A DNA stretch of 12,965 bases from RGIG8306 sp964426655 (GCA_964426655.1 CAYRQT010000051.1:1-12965); one strand, 5' to 3'; numbered from the stretch's first letter, positions 1-7,447 are shown. Program-made: numbers and translations. Notes: generated from the sequence alone by a model not told the origin.

Positions 1-114
1 CTCGTAAACAAGGTCACTTAGAAGAAGTATTTACACAAACTTCTTTACACAATCACCGAGCCTTCCATTTTTCAAGTATAAAGTTTATTTTTTTTTATAT
101 TTTTTTATTATTTT

Positions 115-126
115 TTATGCGCAATG
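115..126. promoter_or_regulatory. Possible partial LacI-family operator
   Basis: TTATGCGCAATG matches 10 of 12 positions of the core of the perfect palindrome found upstream of the GH13 gene (TTATGCGCATAA). It sits beside T-rich tracts at about 82-116, in the gene-free stretch at the left edge. It could control a gene that continues off the left end on the minus strand, but no convincing promoter with normal spacing was found. The match may be chance. Nothing else was recognised in 1-190. Confidence 0.3.
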
Positions 127-192
127 CACAAACGCCTTAAAGAAGACAACTTCCCAGCTCCTCTACATGCGTGCATTTTTCCTCATTTTCGG

Positions 193-232
193 AAAAAAAA
201 GGCCATCCGGCGCGAATATCTCCGGATGGGCC
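193..232 (-). terminator. Intrinsic terminator after the distal lacI-type gene
   Basis: Read on the minus strand, GGCCCATCCGG pairs with CCGGATGGCC around an 11-nt loop and is followed directly by eight Ts (the A-run at 193-200 on the plus strand). It lies about 30 nt past the stop codon of the LacI-family gene ending at 261, which is the expected place for a rho-independent terminator. Confidence 0.85.
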
Positions 233-260
233 CTCTGCCAAATACATCTTATATATTGCT

Positions 261-1271
261 TTAAATCAACGAACGCACACTCTCCCGTACACAAAGCCTC
301 GTAGGGAGTCTCGTCGACCTGGGGCGCAACTTTTCTCCCTTAAGGAGCTTCAGCAGCAGCTCTGTTGCCATTTCTCCTTTTTTTTCCACATCCTGATGCA
401 CGGTGGTTATGGCTGGGCGATATAGCTTTGCCAGGAGATTGTCATCAAATCCCGCCACCGATATATCTTGGGGCACGGCATATCCCCTGTCCATCAGTTC
501 ATTCACCACATTAACAGCATAAAAATCTGAAGCGCAGATAATGGCACTGTACTGTCCCACCCGTGCGCAAAGTTTTTCGAAACTTTCTTTTCTAAACGGC
601 TTTCCCGGATTATGAATAAATAAGTCCTCTTCAGCAAAAGGCAGCCCCGCATCCCGAATGGCTCTGGAAAATCCCAAATAGCGATGATAATCCACCCCGA
701 TCTGGTTATCTGCCATAAATGTGATTTTCCGATGTCCCTGAGAAATCAAATACTGTGTCAGACTATAAGTTCCTTCCTCATCTTCCAGCCCAACATTATA
801 GTAATGCTCCGGATCTGCATATACATCTATAAAGACCATGGGTTTTTTGTATTTGTCCTGAATCTCTCCCGCAGCAATCTGATCCATTCCCAAAAGCAGT
901 AAACCATCCGTATTCCAAGAGGAAACCTTTTTCATAATATCCCCAATATCCTCTGAAATATAGATCATCATAAAATATCCGGCCTTCCGGATGGTTTTTT
1001 CAATCCCCCCAATTAGTTCGGATACAAAAGGGTCCATTGCAAAATTTTCATACTTATCCATCCTGGTACGCATCACCAGCGCAATCAACTTGGATTTATT
1101 CTGAGCAAGATTTCGGGCATTGATATTGGGCACGTAGTCATACGCCTTTAATACCGCCTCCACCTTCTCCACAGTTGTCTCTGATACCTCTTTTGTCTTT
1201 CCATGGATGACATTGGAGACGGTCGTGGTACTAAGTCCCAGCGTTTTTGCGATTTCCTTTATTGTGATCAT
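261..1271 (-). CDS. LacI/GalR-family transcriptional repressor (distal copy)
   Basis: The protein has 336 residues, normal for the family. It starts with a LacI helix-turn-helix (ITIKEIAKTLGLSTTTVSNVIHG, residues 2-24) and a hinge helix near 'NARNLAQNKS', followed by a periplasmic-binding-protein-like sugar-sensing domain. The motifs SVAGFDD and TTVHQD near the C-terminus are typical. The start at 1271 is preferred over one 10 codons upstream because GGAGGGG lies just before this ATG and the family begins 'M(I/V)TIK'. The protein is clearly paralogous to the repressor at 3293-4327 (shared 'YFMM', 'GLLLLGM'-like and 'VGLED' segments). It probably binds a palindromic operator and is released by a sugar ligand. 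The ligand cannot be read from sequence, but the neighbouring GH13 gene suggests an alpha-glucoside. It has its own promoter and terminator. Confidence 0.93.
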   Translation of the reverse strand: MITIKEIAKTLGLSTTTVSNVIHGKTKEVSETTVEKVEAVLKAYDYVPNINARNLAQNKSKLIALVMRTRMDKYENFAMDPFVSELIGGIEKTIRKAGYFMMIYISEDIGDIMKKVSSWNTDGLLLLGMDQIAAGEIQDKYKKPMVFIDVYADPEHYYNVGLEDEEGTYSLTQYLISQGHRKITFMADNQIGVDYHRYLGFSRAIRDAGLPFAEEDLFIHNPGKPFRKESFEKLCARVGQYSAIICASDFYAVNVVNELMDRGYAVPQDISVAGFDDNLLAKLYRPAITTVHQDVEKKGEMATELLLKLLKGEKLRPRSTRLPTRLCVRESVRSLI

Positions 1272-1311
1272 TGCCCCTCCAGATTCAAACATTTCCGTCA
1301 AATAGTTCTAT

Positions 1312-1353
1312 TTATTTCACGTGTGCCGTCACACCTTTCAGCAACCCCCGCAT
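1312..1353 (-). CDS. Possible 13-residue leader peptide ORF
   Basis: Between the consensus promoter at 1390-1417 and the repressor start at 1271 there is a small ORF encoding MRGLLKGVTAHVK. It is preceded by GGAGGGG at good spacing (GGAGGGGAAGAAA then ATG). It contains the inverted repeat GTGTG/CACAC and ends 40 nt before the repressor start. It may be translated and may affect expression of the downstream repressor, or it may simply be a chance ORF in a purine-rich leader. No homology is claimed. Confidence 0.3.
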   Translation of the reverse strand: MRGLLKGVTAHVK

Positions 1354-1389
1354 TTTCTTCCCCTCCAAACATATTTTCCTTATCTTTGT

Positions 1390-1417
1390 ATTATACCTAG
1401 ATTTTACAACATGTCAA
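1390..1417 (-). promoter_or_regulatory. Sigma-A-type promoter for the distal lacI-type gene
   Basis: On the minus strand TTGACA (1412-1417) and TATAAT (1390-1395) are both perfect consensus hexamers, separated by 16 bp. The promoter lies just after the GH13 terminator and drives the repressor gene, leaving a 5' untranslated region of about 110 nt. No copy of the TTATGCGCATAA palindrome is visible here. Confidence 0.78.
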
Positions 1418-1433
1418 TAACATCTAATAAAAC

Positions 1434-1483
1434 ACCCTCTAAAACAGTTTTTTTGTGCAAATCGCTCATCTGTTTTAGAGGGT
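1434..1483 (-). terminator. 14-bp inverted repeat, probable terminator of the GH13 gene
   Basis: ACCCTCTAAAACAG (1434-1447) is the perfect reverse complement of CTGTTTTAGAGGGT (1470-1483), with a 22-nt loop. On the minus strand the stem is followed by GTTTTATT, a modest U-tract. It starts about 19 nt after the GH13 stop codon. The loop is longer than usual and carries an A7 run, so a fold with a shorter loop is possible. Confidence 0.6.
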
Positions 1484-1501
1484 CTCTTTATTCAAAAATA
1501 C

Positions 1502-3166
1502 TTACCTGCACAAAAGAACGACTGCTTCATAAGGTTTTAAGGCTTCCCCATTTGTCCATGCGGCAGCATAATTCCCAATCAGGTGCTCCCCTTTTTCCAC
1601 TTCTCCAGGAAGAGTCAACGCCTGATTTTCCTCCGAAAAATTGCAAATCACATACAATGTCTCCCCTTCATAGCTCCGTTTATATACAAACAGGCCGGGG
1701 TCTTCCGGCAATAAAAGTTCATACTCTCCATAAACAATGATTGGATTTGCCTTTCTCAGGGCAATCAATTTCTGATAGTAATGGAACACCGAATCTGCAC
1801 GTCCCATCTGTTCCTTTGCGTTAATTTTTACATAATTGTCATTGACTTTCTGCCAGGGAATCCCATCAGAAAACCCAGCTTGCGGCGTGTCATCCCATTG
1901 CATGGGTGTCCTTGCATTGTCCCTGCTCTTATGGGCAATGGCTGGCAACAGTTCTTCCGGTGTATACAAGCCGCTTTCTGTCAGTTCATGGTACGCATTT
2001 ATGGACTCCAAATCATGAAAATCCTCAACAGAATGGAACGTAGTATTGGTCATTCCCAATTCTTCACCCTGGTATACATAAGGCGTACCCTGCATCATAT
2101 GAAGCACCGTGGCAATACATTTTGCTGAAACTTCTCTATAGGCATCCCCATCATTTCCCAGTCGAGAGACAATTCTTGGCTGATCATGGTTGCAAAAATA
2201 CAGACTGTTCCACGCTTTTCCAGATAATCCTTTTTGCCATTTGCTCAGATTTTCTTTCAAAGGAATCAGTGGCATTTTCTGTGTGCCCCATTTTCCTATT
2301 TTTCCATCATCCAGGCCCATATGTTCAAACTGGAAGACCATATTCAGCTCATGTCTGTCTTCTCCAGCATACTTTCCAGCCTCTTCCAAGGTTACACCAG
2401 CACACTCTCCAACAGTCAGCAGATCATACCGTGAGAGGACTTTTTTGTTCATTTCCTGCAAATATTCATGTACATGAGGTCCATTTGCGCAGATCATGGG
2501 ATTACCATATAACCCGCCATATACCTCTGCATCCGGATATCCTTCTGGTTTGGAAATCAGGCTGATGACATCCATACGGAACCCATCAATACCTTTTTGA
2601 CACCAGCGATCCATCATCCCAAAAACTGCATCTCTGACCTCTGGATTTTCCCAGTTCAAGTCCGGCTGTTTTTTTGAGAAAAGATGCAGATAATACATGT
2701 CTGTCCTCTCATCATATTCCCAGGCAGGGCCGGAAAAGCAGGATCCCCAATTATTGGGTGCTTTTCCTTCTTTCCCTTTTTTCCAGATATAATAATCCCT
2801 CTTGGAATTCTCCAGGGAGCTTCTACTTTCAATAAACCACTGATGTTCATCTGATGTGTGATTCACCACCAAATCCATCACGATTTTAATCCCCCTGGCA
2901 TGGGCCTCTTCCAGTAAATGGTCAAAGTCTTCCATTGTGCCAAATTCCTGCATAATGGCCTCATAGTCACTAATGTCATATCCATTATCGTCATTTGGAG
3001 ACTGATAGACAGGAGACAGCCAGATAACGTCTATTCCCAGCGTTTTCAGATAATCCAGCTTGCTACGAATGCCATTTAGATCGCCGATTCCATCCCCATT
3101 GCTGTCACAAAAGCTTCTGGGATAAATCTGATATACTACACTCTCTTTCCACCATGCATGTTTCAT
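1502..3166 (-). CDS. GH13 alpha-glucosidase (oligo-1,6-glucosidase type)
   Basis: This 554-residue protein matches the usual length of GH13 subfamily 31 enzymes and begins with the typical 'WWKESVVYQIYPRSF'. The conserved regions are in order: region I DLVVNHTS (about 98-105), QPDLNWENP (167-175), GFRMDVI with the predicted nucleophile D199, TVGEC with the predicted acid/base E254, and NHDQPR with D328. Valine directly after the nucleophile is the residue associated with alpha-1,6 preference in this subfamily. There is no signal peptide, so it should act in the cytoplasm on imported isomalto-oligosaccharides or related alpha-glucosides, releasing glucose. The ATG at 3166 has GGAGAG five bases upstream. 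The gene has its own promoter and a perfect operator-like palindrome, and lies between two LacI-type genes. No sugar transporter is present in the window. Exact substrate is not determined: isomaltose, sucrose and trehalose-phosphate activities occur among relatives. Confidence 0.95.
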   Translation of the reverse strand: MKHAWWKESVVYQIYPRSFCDSNGDGIGDLNGIRSKLDYLKTLGIDVIWLSPVYQSPNDDNGYDISDYEAIMQEFGTMEDFDHLLEEAHARGIKIVMDLVVNHTSDEHQWFIESRSSLENSKRDYYIWKKGKEGKAPNNWGSCFSGPAWEYDERTDMYYLHLFSKKQPDLNWENPEVRDAVFGMMDRWCQKGIDGFRMDVISLISKPEGYPDAEVYGGLYGNPMICANGPHVHEYLQEMNKKVLSRYDLLTVGECAGVTLEEAGKYAGEDRHELNMVFQFEHMGLDDGKIGKWGTQKMPLIPLKENLSKWQKGLSGKAWNSLYFCNHDQPRIVSRLGNDGDAYREVSAKCIATVLHMMQGTPYVYQGEELGMTNTTFHSVEDFHDLESINAYHELTESGLYTPEELLPAIAHKSRDNARTPMQWDDTPQAGFSDGIPWQKVNDNYVKINAKEQMGRADSVFHYYQKLIALRKANPIIVYGEYELLLPEDPGLFVYKRSYEGETLYVICNFSEENQALTLPGEVEKGEHLIGNYAAAWTNGEALKPYEAVVLLCR

Positions 3167-3198
3167 TGTTTCTCTCCGATCCTCATATTGATACCATA

Positions 3199-3212
3199 CT
3201 TATGCGCATAAG
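3199..3212. promoter_or_regulatory. Perfect palindromic operator for a LacI-family repressor
   Basis: CTTATGCGCATAAG is a perfect 14-bp palindrome with a central CpG, as is usual for LacI-family operators. It lies a few bases downstream of the predicted GH13 start of transcription, where bound repressor would block initiation or elongation. An adjoining 6+1+6 inverted repeat, TATGTT-C-AACATA (3214-3226), overlaps the -10 box. Which of the two neighbouring repressors binds cannot be told from sequence. Confidence 0.65.
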
Positions 3213-3220
3213 ATATGTTC

Positions 3221-3249
3221 AACATAGCATGCACTTTTTTATTTTTCAA
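3221..3249 (-). promoter_or_regulatory. Promoter of the GH13 gene
   Basis: On the minus strand TTGAAA (3244-3249) and TATGTT (3221-3226) are separated by 17 bp, matching 4 of 6 consensus bases in each box. An alternative pair, TTGAAC (3217-3222) with TATGGT (3194-3199), would place the palindrome in the spacer. In both cases the operator controls the promoter. Confidence 0.5.
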
Positions 3250-3292
3250 GGTCTGATCTCTGGTTTATTTGCACACCCGCCTTTCACCCATT

Positions 3293-4327
3293 CTAACAAA
3301 GTGTTTTAACCGATCCCCTCTCTATCAGTTCTACTGGTTCTTTTATATCCTGGTAATTTCCCGGATTCTTTCCCTTGATCATCTCTATAATCTTTTCCAC
3401 ACTGTGCTCTCCTTTGGCAAAAATATCCTGCCGCATAGTGGTAAGACGAGGACGACACTGACTCGCTGCAGGAATATCATCAAATCCTGCAATGGAAATA
3501 TCTTCCGGAATATGAAACCCGTCATCCAGAAACACATTCATTCCTTCGATGGCCAGATAATCTGCCGAAAAGAACAAGGCTGTGCAGCCGCAAAAGTCCT
3601 CCCTTGCAATCTCCTTCATCTTCTTTTCCCTGGTCTCATGATCCCTGGGAAGTGCAATGCACTTTGCATTTTTCTTAAGCCTATGTGCAGATAAGGCATC
3701 CAGATACCCCTGATNNNNNNNNNNACGCACAGTGTCAATAATTCCTCCCCCCGGTGCATGATCCAGAAAAGCAATTCGTTTATGTCCTTTTTGCACCAGA
3801 TACTCTGTCATCTGATACCCTCCTCTATAATCCTCCAATCCAATATTTACATAGGCCTTGTCCTCTTTACGGAAATATGTATCCACTGTAACGATAGGCA
3901 CTTCCAGCCGGGACCGAAACAAATAATACTGATCCCTGTTCATACCTAATAAAATAAGCCCTTCCACATTCCAGGCTAAAGCCATATGAAGACATTCTTC
4001 CACATCTGGATTGGTATACAACATCATAAAATATCCCTGGCTACTGATCTTTTGCTCCATAATGCCAATAATTGTCCCCGCAAAAGGATCCTGCAGCAGA
4101 TTGCTCTTCCCCTTATGGGCATAACTCACCACCACTGCAATAATTCTGGAGCCATAATTCCCCAGAATTCTGGCCCCCATATTCGAAACATAGTTTGACT
4201 GTTCAATGATTTTCTGTACTTTCCTGATGGTGGCTTCCGATGCTTTATTTGTTCTCCCATGCAGAATGTTTGCCACAGTAGTGGGGCTCACTCCTGCAAT
4301 TTCTGCCATCTCTTTTATGGTAATCAT
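3293..4327 (-). CDS. LacI/GalR-family transcriptional repressor (proximal copy, spans an assembly gap)
   Basis: The predicted product has 344 residues counting four unknown ones. The N-terminal helix-turn-helix is ITIKEMAEIAGVSPTTVANILHG, followed by a hinge ('GARILGNYGS') and a sugar-binding domain with SIAGFDD and TTMRQD. An AGGAGA ribosome site lies just upstream of the ATG. The coding sequence contains 10 Ns (3715-3724) just before 'QGYLDALSAH'. The frame stays open across them, so either the gap size is right or it happens to fit. The gene starts 22 nt after the GH172 stop, so the two are probably co-transcribed. It is a paralogue of the repressor at 261-1271; recognition-helix residues differ (SPTTVANIL against STTTVSNVI), suggesting different operators. 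It may regulate the GH172 gene, the GH13 gene, or both. Confidence 0.92.
   Translation of the reverse strand: MITIKEMAEIAGVSPTTVANILHGRTNKASEATIRKVQKIIEQSNYVSNMGARILGNYGSRIIAVVVSYAHKGKSNLLQDPFAGTIIGIMEQKISSQGYFMMLYTNPDVEECLHMALAWNVEGLILLGMNRDQYYLFRSRLEVPIVTVDTYFRKEDKAYVNIGLEDYRGGYQMTEYLVQKGHKRIAFLDHAPGGGIIDTVRXXXXQGYLDALSAHRLKKNAKCIALPRDHETREKKMKEIAREDFCGCTALFFSADYLAIEGMNVFLDDGFHIPEDISIAGFDDIPAASQCRPRLTTMRQDIFAKGEHSVEKIIEMIKGKNPGNYQDIKEPVELIERGSVKTLC
3715..3724. other. Assembly gap (10 Ns)
   Basis: Ten undetermined bases interrupt the repressor gene. The count of ten may be a placeholder rather than a measured length. The flanking sequence reads in one frame across the gap, and the missing part corresponds to the short segment before the conserved 'GY..AL' helix of the sensor domain, so little sequence seems to be lost. 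Confidence 0.97.
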
Positions 4328-4349
4328 ATCTGTCTCCTATCAGCTGCTT

Positions 4350-5456
4350 CTATCTGGGCCATCTATCCTGCCGTTTTGCCAGAAGGGGAAATGGTACATG
4401 AGGCTCTGTCTGATACCAATATGCCACACTGGAAACATCATCCTGTCGCTCGAACATACCGGCGTGGCAGGACCCAATTTGTTGCAAGGTCACCTTAATC
4501 TCTCTCTTAAAATAAATTGGATCCGGAATGTGAAACCGATATAATCCACGCATGGGCGGACAATCCTGGTTATGATAAGGGCTGAAAATATCTACATCCT
4601 CTTTTGAATAAAACGGATATCCAAGATATGGACCACTATAGGTTTTCTCCACTGTTTTTCCATTTTCCTGTCCCGCAAAACTCCACGCCCCACCGAAGTA
4701 ATCCTCCGTTCCCGTACTGCAAAGGGTGGGATATGCCTCATCCCCGTCCAGATAGAATTTCACTTCCCCCTCTCCCCACCAATATCGTTCCAAGGTGGAA
4801 AGTGCTAAAAATGTTCCCACATATTTCCCCCGTCCATGTACTCCATCCAATATGACGTGATCCTTTCCAAGCTCTGTTAATTTACTACGTTTCCACCGGG
4901 CATGAAAATATGCAGTATTTTCCGGTAAATCATCTCCCAATGTATAGTCAATCTGATAAAAGAAATTGGGAATAGCTTCCTGATTCTGATTTTCAATGGT
5001 AATACGTGCTTTCGTCCGAAAAGGCATGGCAAAATACGCATTGAATCCTCTAAGGGGCATAACACTGACCGGCAATGCATTGACCATATAGCTTCTGCCA
5101 AATCCACAGCAAAAAAAATCTCCTAAAGGGCATTCTACCGATGGATATGTCTCTCCATCCCAATACATGCGCAACACCAGATCTCGAAGCACAAAACGAT
5201 TTTGCGGGCTAAGCTGGTCTGTTACAGTCATCCATATATGACGAATACATCCCTTTCCGGTTATATCTGCTAATATCCTGGTTTCTCCCGGCTCAATGAA
5301 CGGAATTGCCGGGCTGCCTTTTCTGGATGGGCCAAGAGGACTGTCCATCATGGCAGCTTTCCCTTTTTCTCCTGTTGGATTTTCTGCATTGACCGATCGG
5401 CTTTCCAACTCTTCAAGAATAGCCGCCTGTATCATTTCTCCCCATGAATATTTCAT
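4350..5456 (-). CDS. GH172 family glycoside hydrolase (DUF2961)
   Basis: From the preferred start this is a 368-residue cytoplasmic protein without a signal peptide. The DUF2961 fold is recognisable by the early Gly/Pro-rich segment (SPLGPSRKGSPAIPF), GCIRHIWMT, YWDGE.PSVE.PLGDFF, WWGEGE.KFYLDGDE and STGTEDYFGGAW. Members characterised as GH172 cleave or form alpha-fructofuranosyl and arabinofuranosyl linkages, with paired glutamates as catalysts. The glutamates in WWGEGE and TGTEDYF are the likely counterparts here, which is family knowledge, not shown. The ATG at 5456 is chosen because GGGAG lies 9 nt upstream; an ATG three codons earlier (5465) abuts that ribosome site. It leads the lacI-type gene by 22 nt and probably forms an operon with it. 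The substrate is likely a fructo- or arabinofuranoside taken up by a transporter encoded elsewhere. Confidence 0.85.
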   Translation of the reverse strand: MKYSWGEMIQAAILEELESRSVNAENPTGEKGKAAMMDSPLGPSRKGSPAIPFIEPGETRILADITGKGCIRHIWMTVTDQLSPQNRFVLRDLVLRMYWDGETYPSVECPLGDFFCCGFGRSYMVNALPVSVMPLRGFNAYFAMPFRTKARITIENQNQEAIPNFFYQIDYTLGDDLPENTAYFHARWKRSKLTELGKDHVILDGVHGRGKYVGTFLALSTLERYWWGEGEVKFYLDGDEAYPTLCSTGTEDYFGGAWSFAGQENGKTVEKTYSGPYLGYPFYSKEDVDIFSPYHNQDCPPMRGLYRFHIPDPIYFKREIKVTLQQIGSCHAGMFERQDDVSSVAYWYQTEPHVPFPLLAKRQDRWPR

Positions 5457-5484
5457 CGTTTTCATCTCCCTGGGCTTTTCTTTC

Positions 5485-5513
5485 AGTTTACTATTTCACC
5501 CTATTTTTGTCTA
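5485..5513 (-). promoter_or_regulatory. Candidate promoter for the GH172-lacI operon
   Basis: On the minus strand TAGACA (5508-5513) and TAAACT (5485-5490) are separated by 17 bp, matching 5 of 6 and 4 of 6 consensus positions. It lies in the short space between the LCP terminator and the GH172 ribosome site, so a promoter is expected here. No palindrome resembling the GH13 operator is visible. Confidence 0.4.
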
Positions 5514-5522
5514 CTTATATAC

Positions 5523-5551
5523 AAAAAAACCGGAGGGGAAATGCCCTCCGG
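5523..5551 (-). terminator. Intrinsic terminator of the envelope operon
   Basis: On the minus strand CCGGAGGG pairs with CCCTCCGG around a 6-nt loop and is followed directly by seven Ts. It lies about 40 nt after the stop codon of the LCP gene and separates the envelope operon from the sugar-utilisation genes. Confidence 0.9.
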
Positions 5552-5591
5552 GATACAACGTCCATGTCCTGTTCTATATTATACTGTCCTG

Positions 5592-6608
5592 TCACTGAGA
5601 CTGAGATGCCTCTTCATATGGTTCATAGAAAGCACTGATTACAAAATCCCGAAGAGCATCATCGTTCACATAATACTCAATGAACTCTTCTCCCTGTTCA
5701 GCTTCTCCTTCCAGAGTTGTAATCCCCATATCCTCATAGGTCATAGTCTGATCAAACAACTTTGAAAGCTGATTAACGGTATAATCTGAGACCATATAGG
5801 ATGAAATCTTTGTCGCCAATGTCAGCGAAAACGAAGAATCCTCTTCCATGCATGTCTGCATCTTCAAAGTGAGCGCATTTAAATACTGCCTTTGGCGTTT
5901 CATTCTGCTCAAGTTAGAACTGTCATCCAGTCCTTTTCTGGTACGCACGTAAGCCAAAGCCTGGGTTCCCTGCAAAGTAACCGTTGTTCCCTTTACCAGA
6001 GATGCATCTACAGAAGAAAAATCATCCAGAATTTCCACTTCCACACCACCTACCAAATCATTTACCACCGGTACCGCATCCATAGTCACGGATATGTAGT
6101 GATCAATCTCCACCCCATACAGCAACCCGGAAACTGCATCCACTACATTTCGACAGCTATCTTTTCCACCACTTCCGTAAGTGTGCGCCAGGGCCAGCTG
6201 CCCGGTAAAAGTGCCCGCCTTTTCTCCTCTTACACCCAACTTTGTAATTTCCGTCATAGTATCCCGGTTCAGGTGAAGGGCCGTATAGGTTTCCGTCTGC
6301 GTATCCAGAATTAAAAGCATCAGAAAATCCGACTGCTGCGAATTGTTATAGCTGCTGGTATCCGTCTGAGATTCATACTTATCCACTCCCAGGAGAAGAA
6401 CCGTCTCCAATCCCTCTTTCAACGCATATGCCTGCCCTTGGTAATATAGAACTTCCTGACTATAATCCGGATATTCTCCCCCATTCGTATTGCCGGCATC
6501 TCTGTTTTCCCACCAGGAAAGGAAAAAGAAAAGTGCGGTACCAAATGCAGCGATACAGATACACGCAAGCACAATTTTCAAAGTGTGCTTCCTAATCATC
6601 AGCCTCAT
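5592..6608 (-). CDS. LCP (LytR-CpsA-Psr) family cell-wall glycopolymer ligase
   Basis: This 338-residue protein has a short basic N-terminus, one membrane segment (about residues 9-32) and an extracellular LCP domain. Conserved LCP elements are LLLGVDK (71-77), SDFLMLLILD (93-102), LNRDTM with R115 and D116 (113-118), AHTYG (141-145), the Arg-rich AYVRTRKGL (219-227) and SRMKRQRQ (234-241). Family members transfer undecaprenyl-phosphate-linked glycopolymers to peptidoglycan, or sometimes to proteins, outside the membrane. The ATG at 6608 has GAGG seven bases upstream. It is the last gene of the operon that starts with a Wzz-type protein and a BY-kinase, fitting attachment of an extracellular polysaccharide. 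No polysaccharide-synthesis gene is present, so its substrate must be made elsewhere. The short acidic C-terminal tail is not recognised. Confidence 0.92.
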   Translation of the reverse strand: MRLMIRKHTLKIVLACICIAAFGTALFFFLSWWENRDAGNTNGGEYPDYSQEVLYYQGQAYALKEGLETVLLLGVDKYESQTDTSSYNNSQQSDFLMLLILDTQTETYTALHLNRDTMTEITKLGVRGEKAGTFTGQLALAHTYGSGGKDSCRNVVDAVSGLLYGVEIDHYISVTMDAVPVVNDLVGGVEVEILDDFSSVDASLVKGTTVTLQGTQALAYVRTRKGLDDSSNLSRMKRQRQYLNALTLKMQTCMEEDSSFSLTLATKISSYMVSDYTVNQLSKLFDQTMTYEDMGITTLEGEAEQGEEFIEYYVNDDALRDFVISAFYEPYEEASQSQ

Positions 6609-6672
6609 TACAGTACCTCACTTTTCACAAATCATGTCCCCTGAAACAAACCGTCTTAATACAAATGCCGCC

Positions 6673-7413
6673 TTACTTAACCGCTTTCTTTCTGGTGGAA
6701 AGAACCAGCACCCCAAGTGTCACACTTCCGATGGCAATAGCACCCCAGAATGCTGCCGGAAGTACAGTGCTACCGGTATCGGGAGATTCCCCCGTTCCTG
6801 TTCCGTCCAAAGTACTTGCATCCACTACAAATGCAATGGGAGAAAAGCTGTCGAACTCAACAGTAACCGTGTCATTTGCATTGATCACAACTTTATCGTT
6901 AGAAATTAACTCCCAAGCACTGCCAGAATAATTGTGCAGTACAATCAGCAAATCATCCTGGGAAAGGCCCAAATCAAAGGTAATCTTGATAGAATTTCCG
7001 GATGTCGCCAAAATCGCTTTCATCTCATCTGATAAGGTCACATCAAACAGATCCGAAATAGCCAGATCATCCGTTGTAATGGACGCGGAATAAGCTGCCA
7101 GAATGTCGCTGATGCTAGGCACCAGATCTATCAGATTGGTGGACTGCAACTGTGCCTTTGCAGCCTCCAATGCCGCCTTAATTGCAGGATCTGCCTCACT
7201 GGCCTCTGTGGCCTCTGACAAAGGGGTCACGGTAATGCTGCCCGAAGGTACTGTTGCAACTACCTGACCATCTTCATTATAAATTTCTGCACTCGCTACA
7301 GTGGGTGCAGGCTTTGCGGTTACGCTGGGTGTGAACTCCGACGCAAACGCAGTTACTGACATGGCCACAACCATGACCAATGCCATAAATGTGGCTGATA
7401 CTTTCTTAATCAT
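6673..7413 (-). CDS. Secreted cell-wall protein with C-terminal SPDTG sorting signal
   Basis: From the preferred start the protein has 246 residues. Residues 1-25 form a signal peptide (MIKKVSATFMALVMVVAMSV, then TAFAS with likely cleavage near AFA/S). The Ala- and Thr-rich mature part has no enzyme motif that I recognise, and includes a helix-forming 'AIKAALEAAKAQL' and a C-terminal beta-rich part (LIVLHNYSGSAWELI). The end is a classic sorting signal: SPDTG (210-214), a hydrophobic segment (about 218-238) and the basic tail RKKAVK. Clostridioides difficile sortase B recognises (S/P)PxTG, so SPDTG fits a clostridial class B substrate. The ATG at 7413 lies 8 nt after AGGAGG; an ATG two codons earlier is too close, and the longer open frame overlaps the upstream gene. 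It is encoded 34 nt after a sortase-like gene whose catalytic residues are missing. Confidence 0.85.
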   Translation of the reverse strand: MIKKVSATFMALVMVVAMSVTAFASEFTPSVTAKPAPTVASAEIYNEDGQVVATVPSGSITVTPLSEATEASEADPAIKAALEAAKAQLQSTNLIDLVPSISDILAAYSASITTDDLAISDLFDVTLSDEMKAILATSGNSIKITFDLGLSQDDLLIVLHNYSGSAWELISNDKVVINANDTVTVEFDSFSPIAFVVDASTLDGTGTGESPDTGSTVLPAAFWGAIAIGSVTLGVLVLSTRKKAVK

Positions 7414-7447
7414 ACTCATCTCCTCCTTATACAAGGTCTTTCCCCCG

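Noticed and set aside
171..425. Plus-strand open frame opposite the end of the distal repressor gene
   Set aside because: It overlaps a well-supported minus-strand gene and the terminator, and its sequence has no domain pattern.
2122..2565. Plus-strand open frame opposite the GH13 gene
   Set aside because: It is antisense to conserved GH13 motifs and has no ribosome site or recognisable family.
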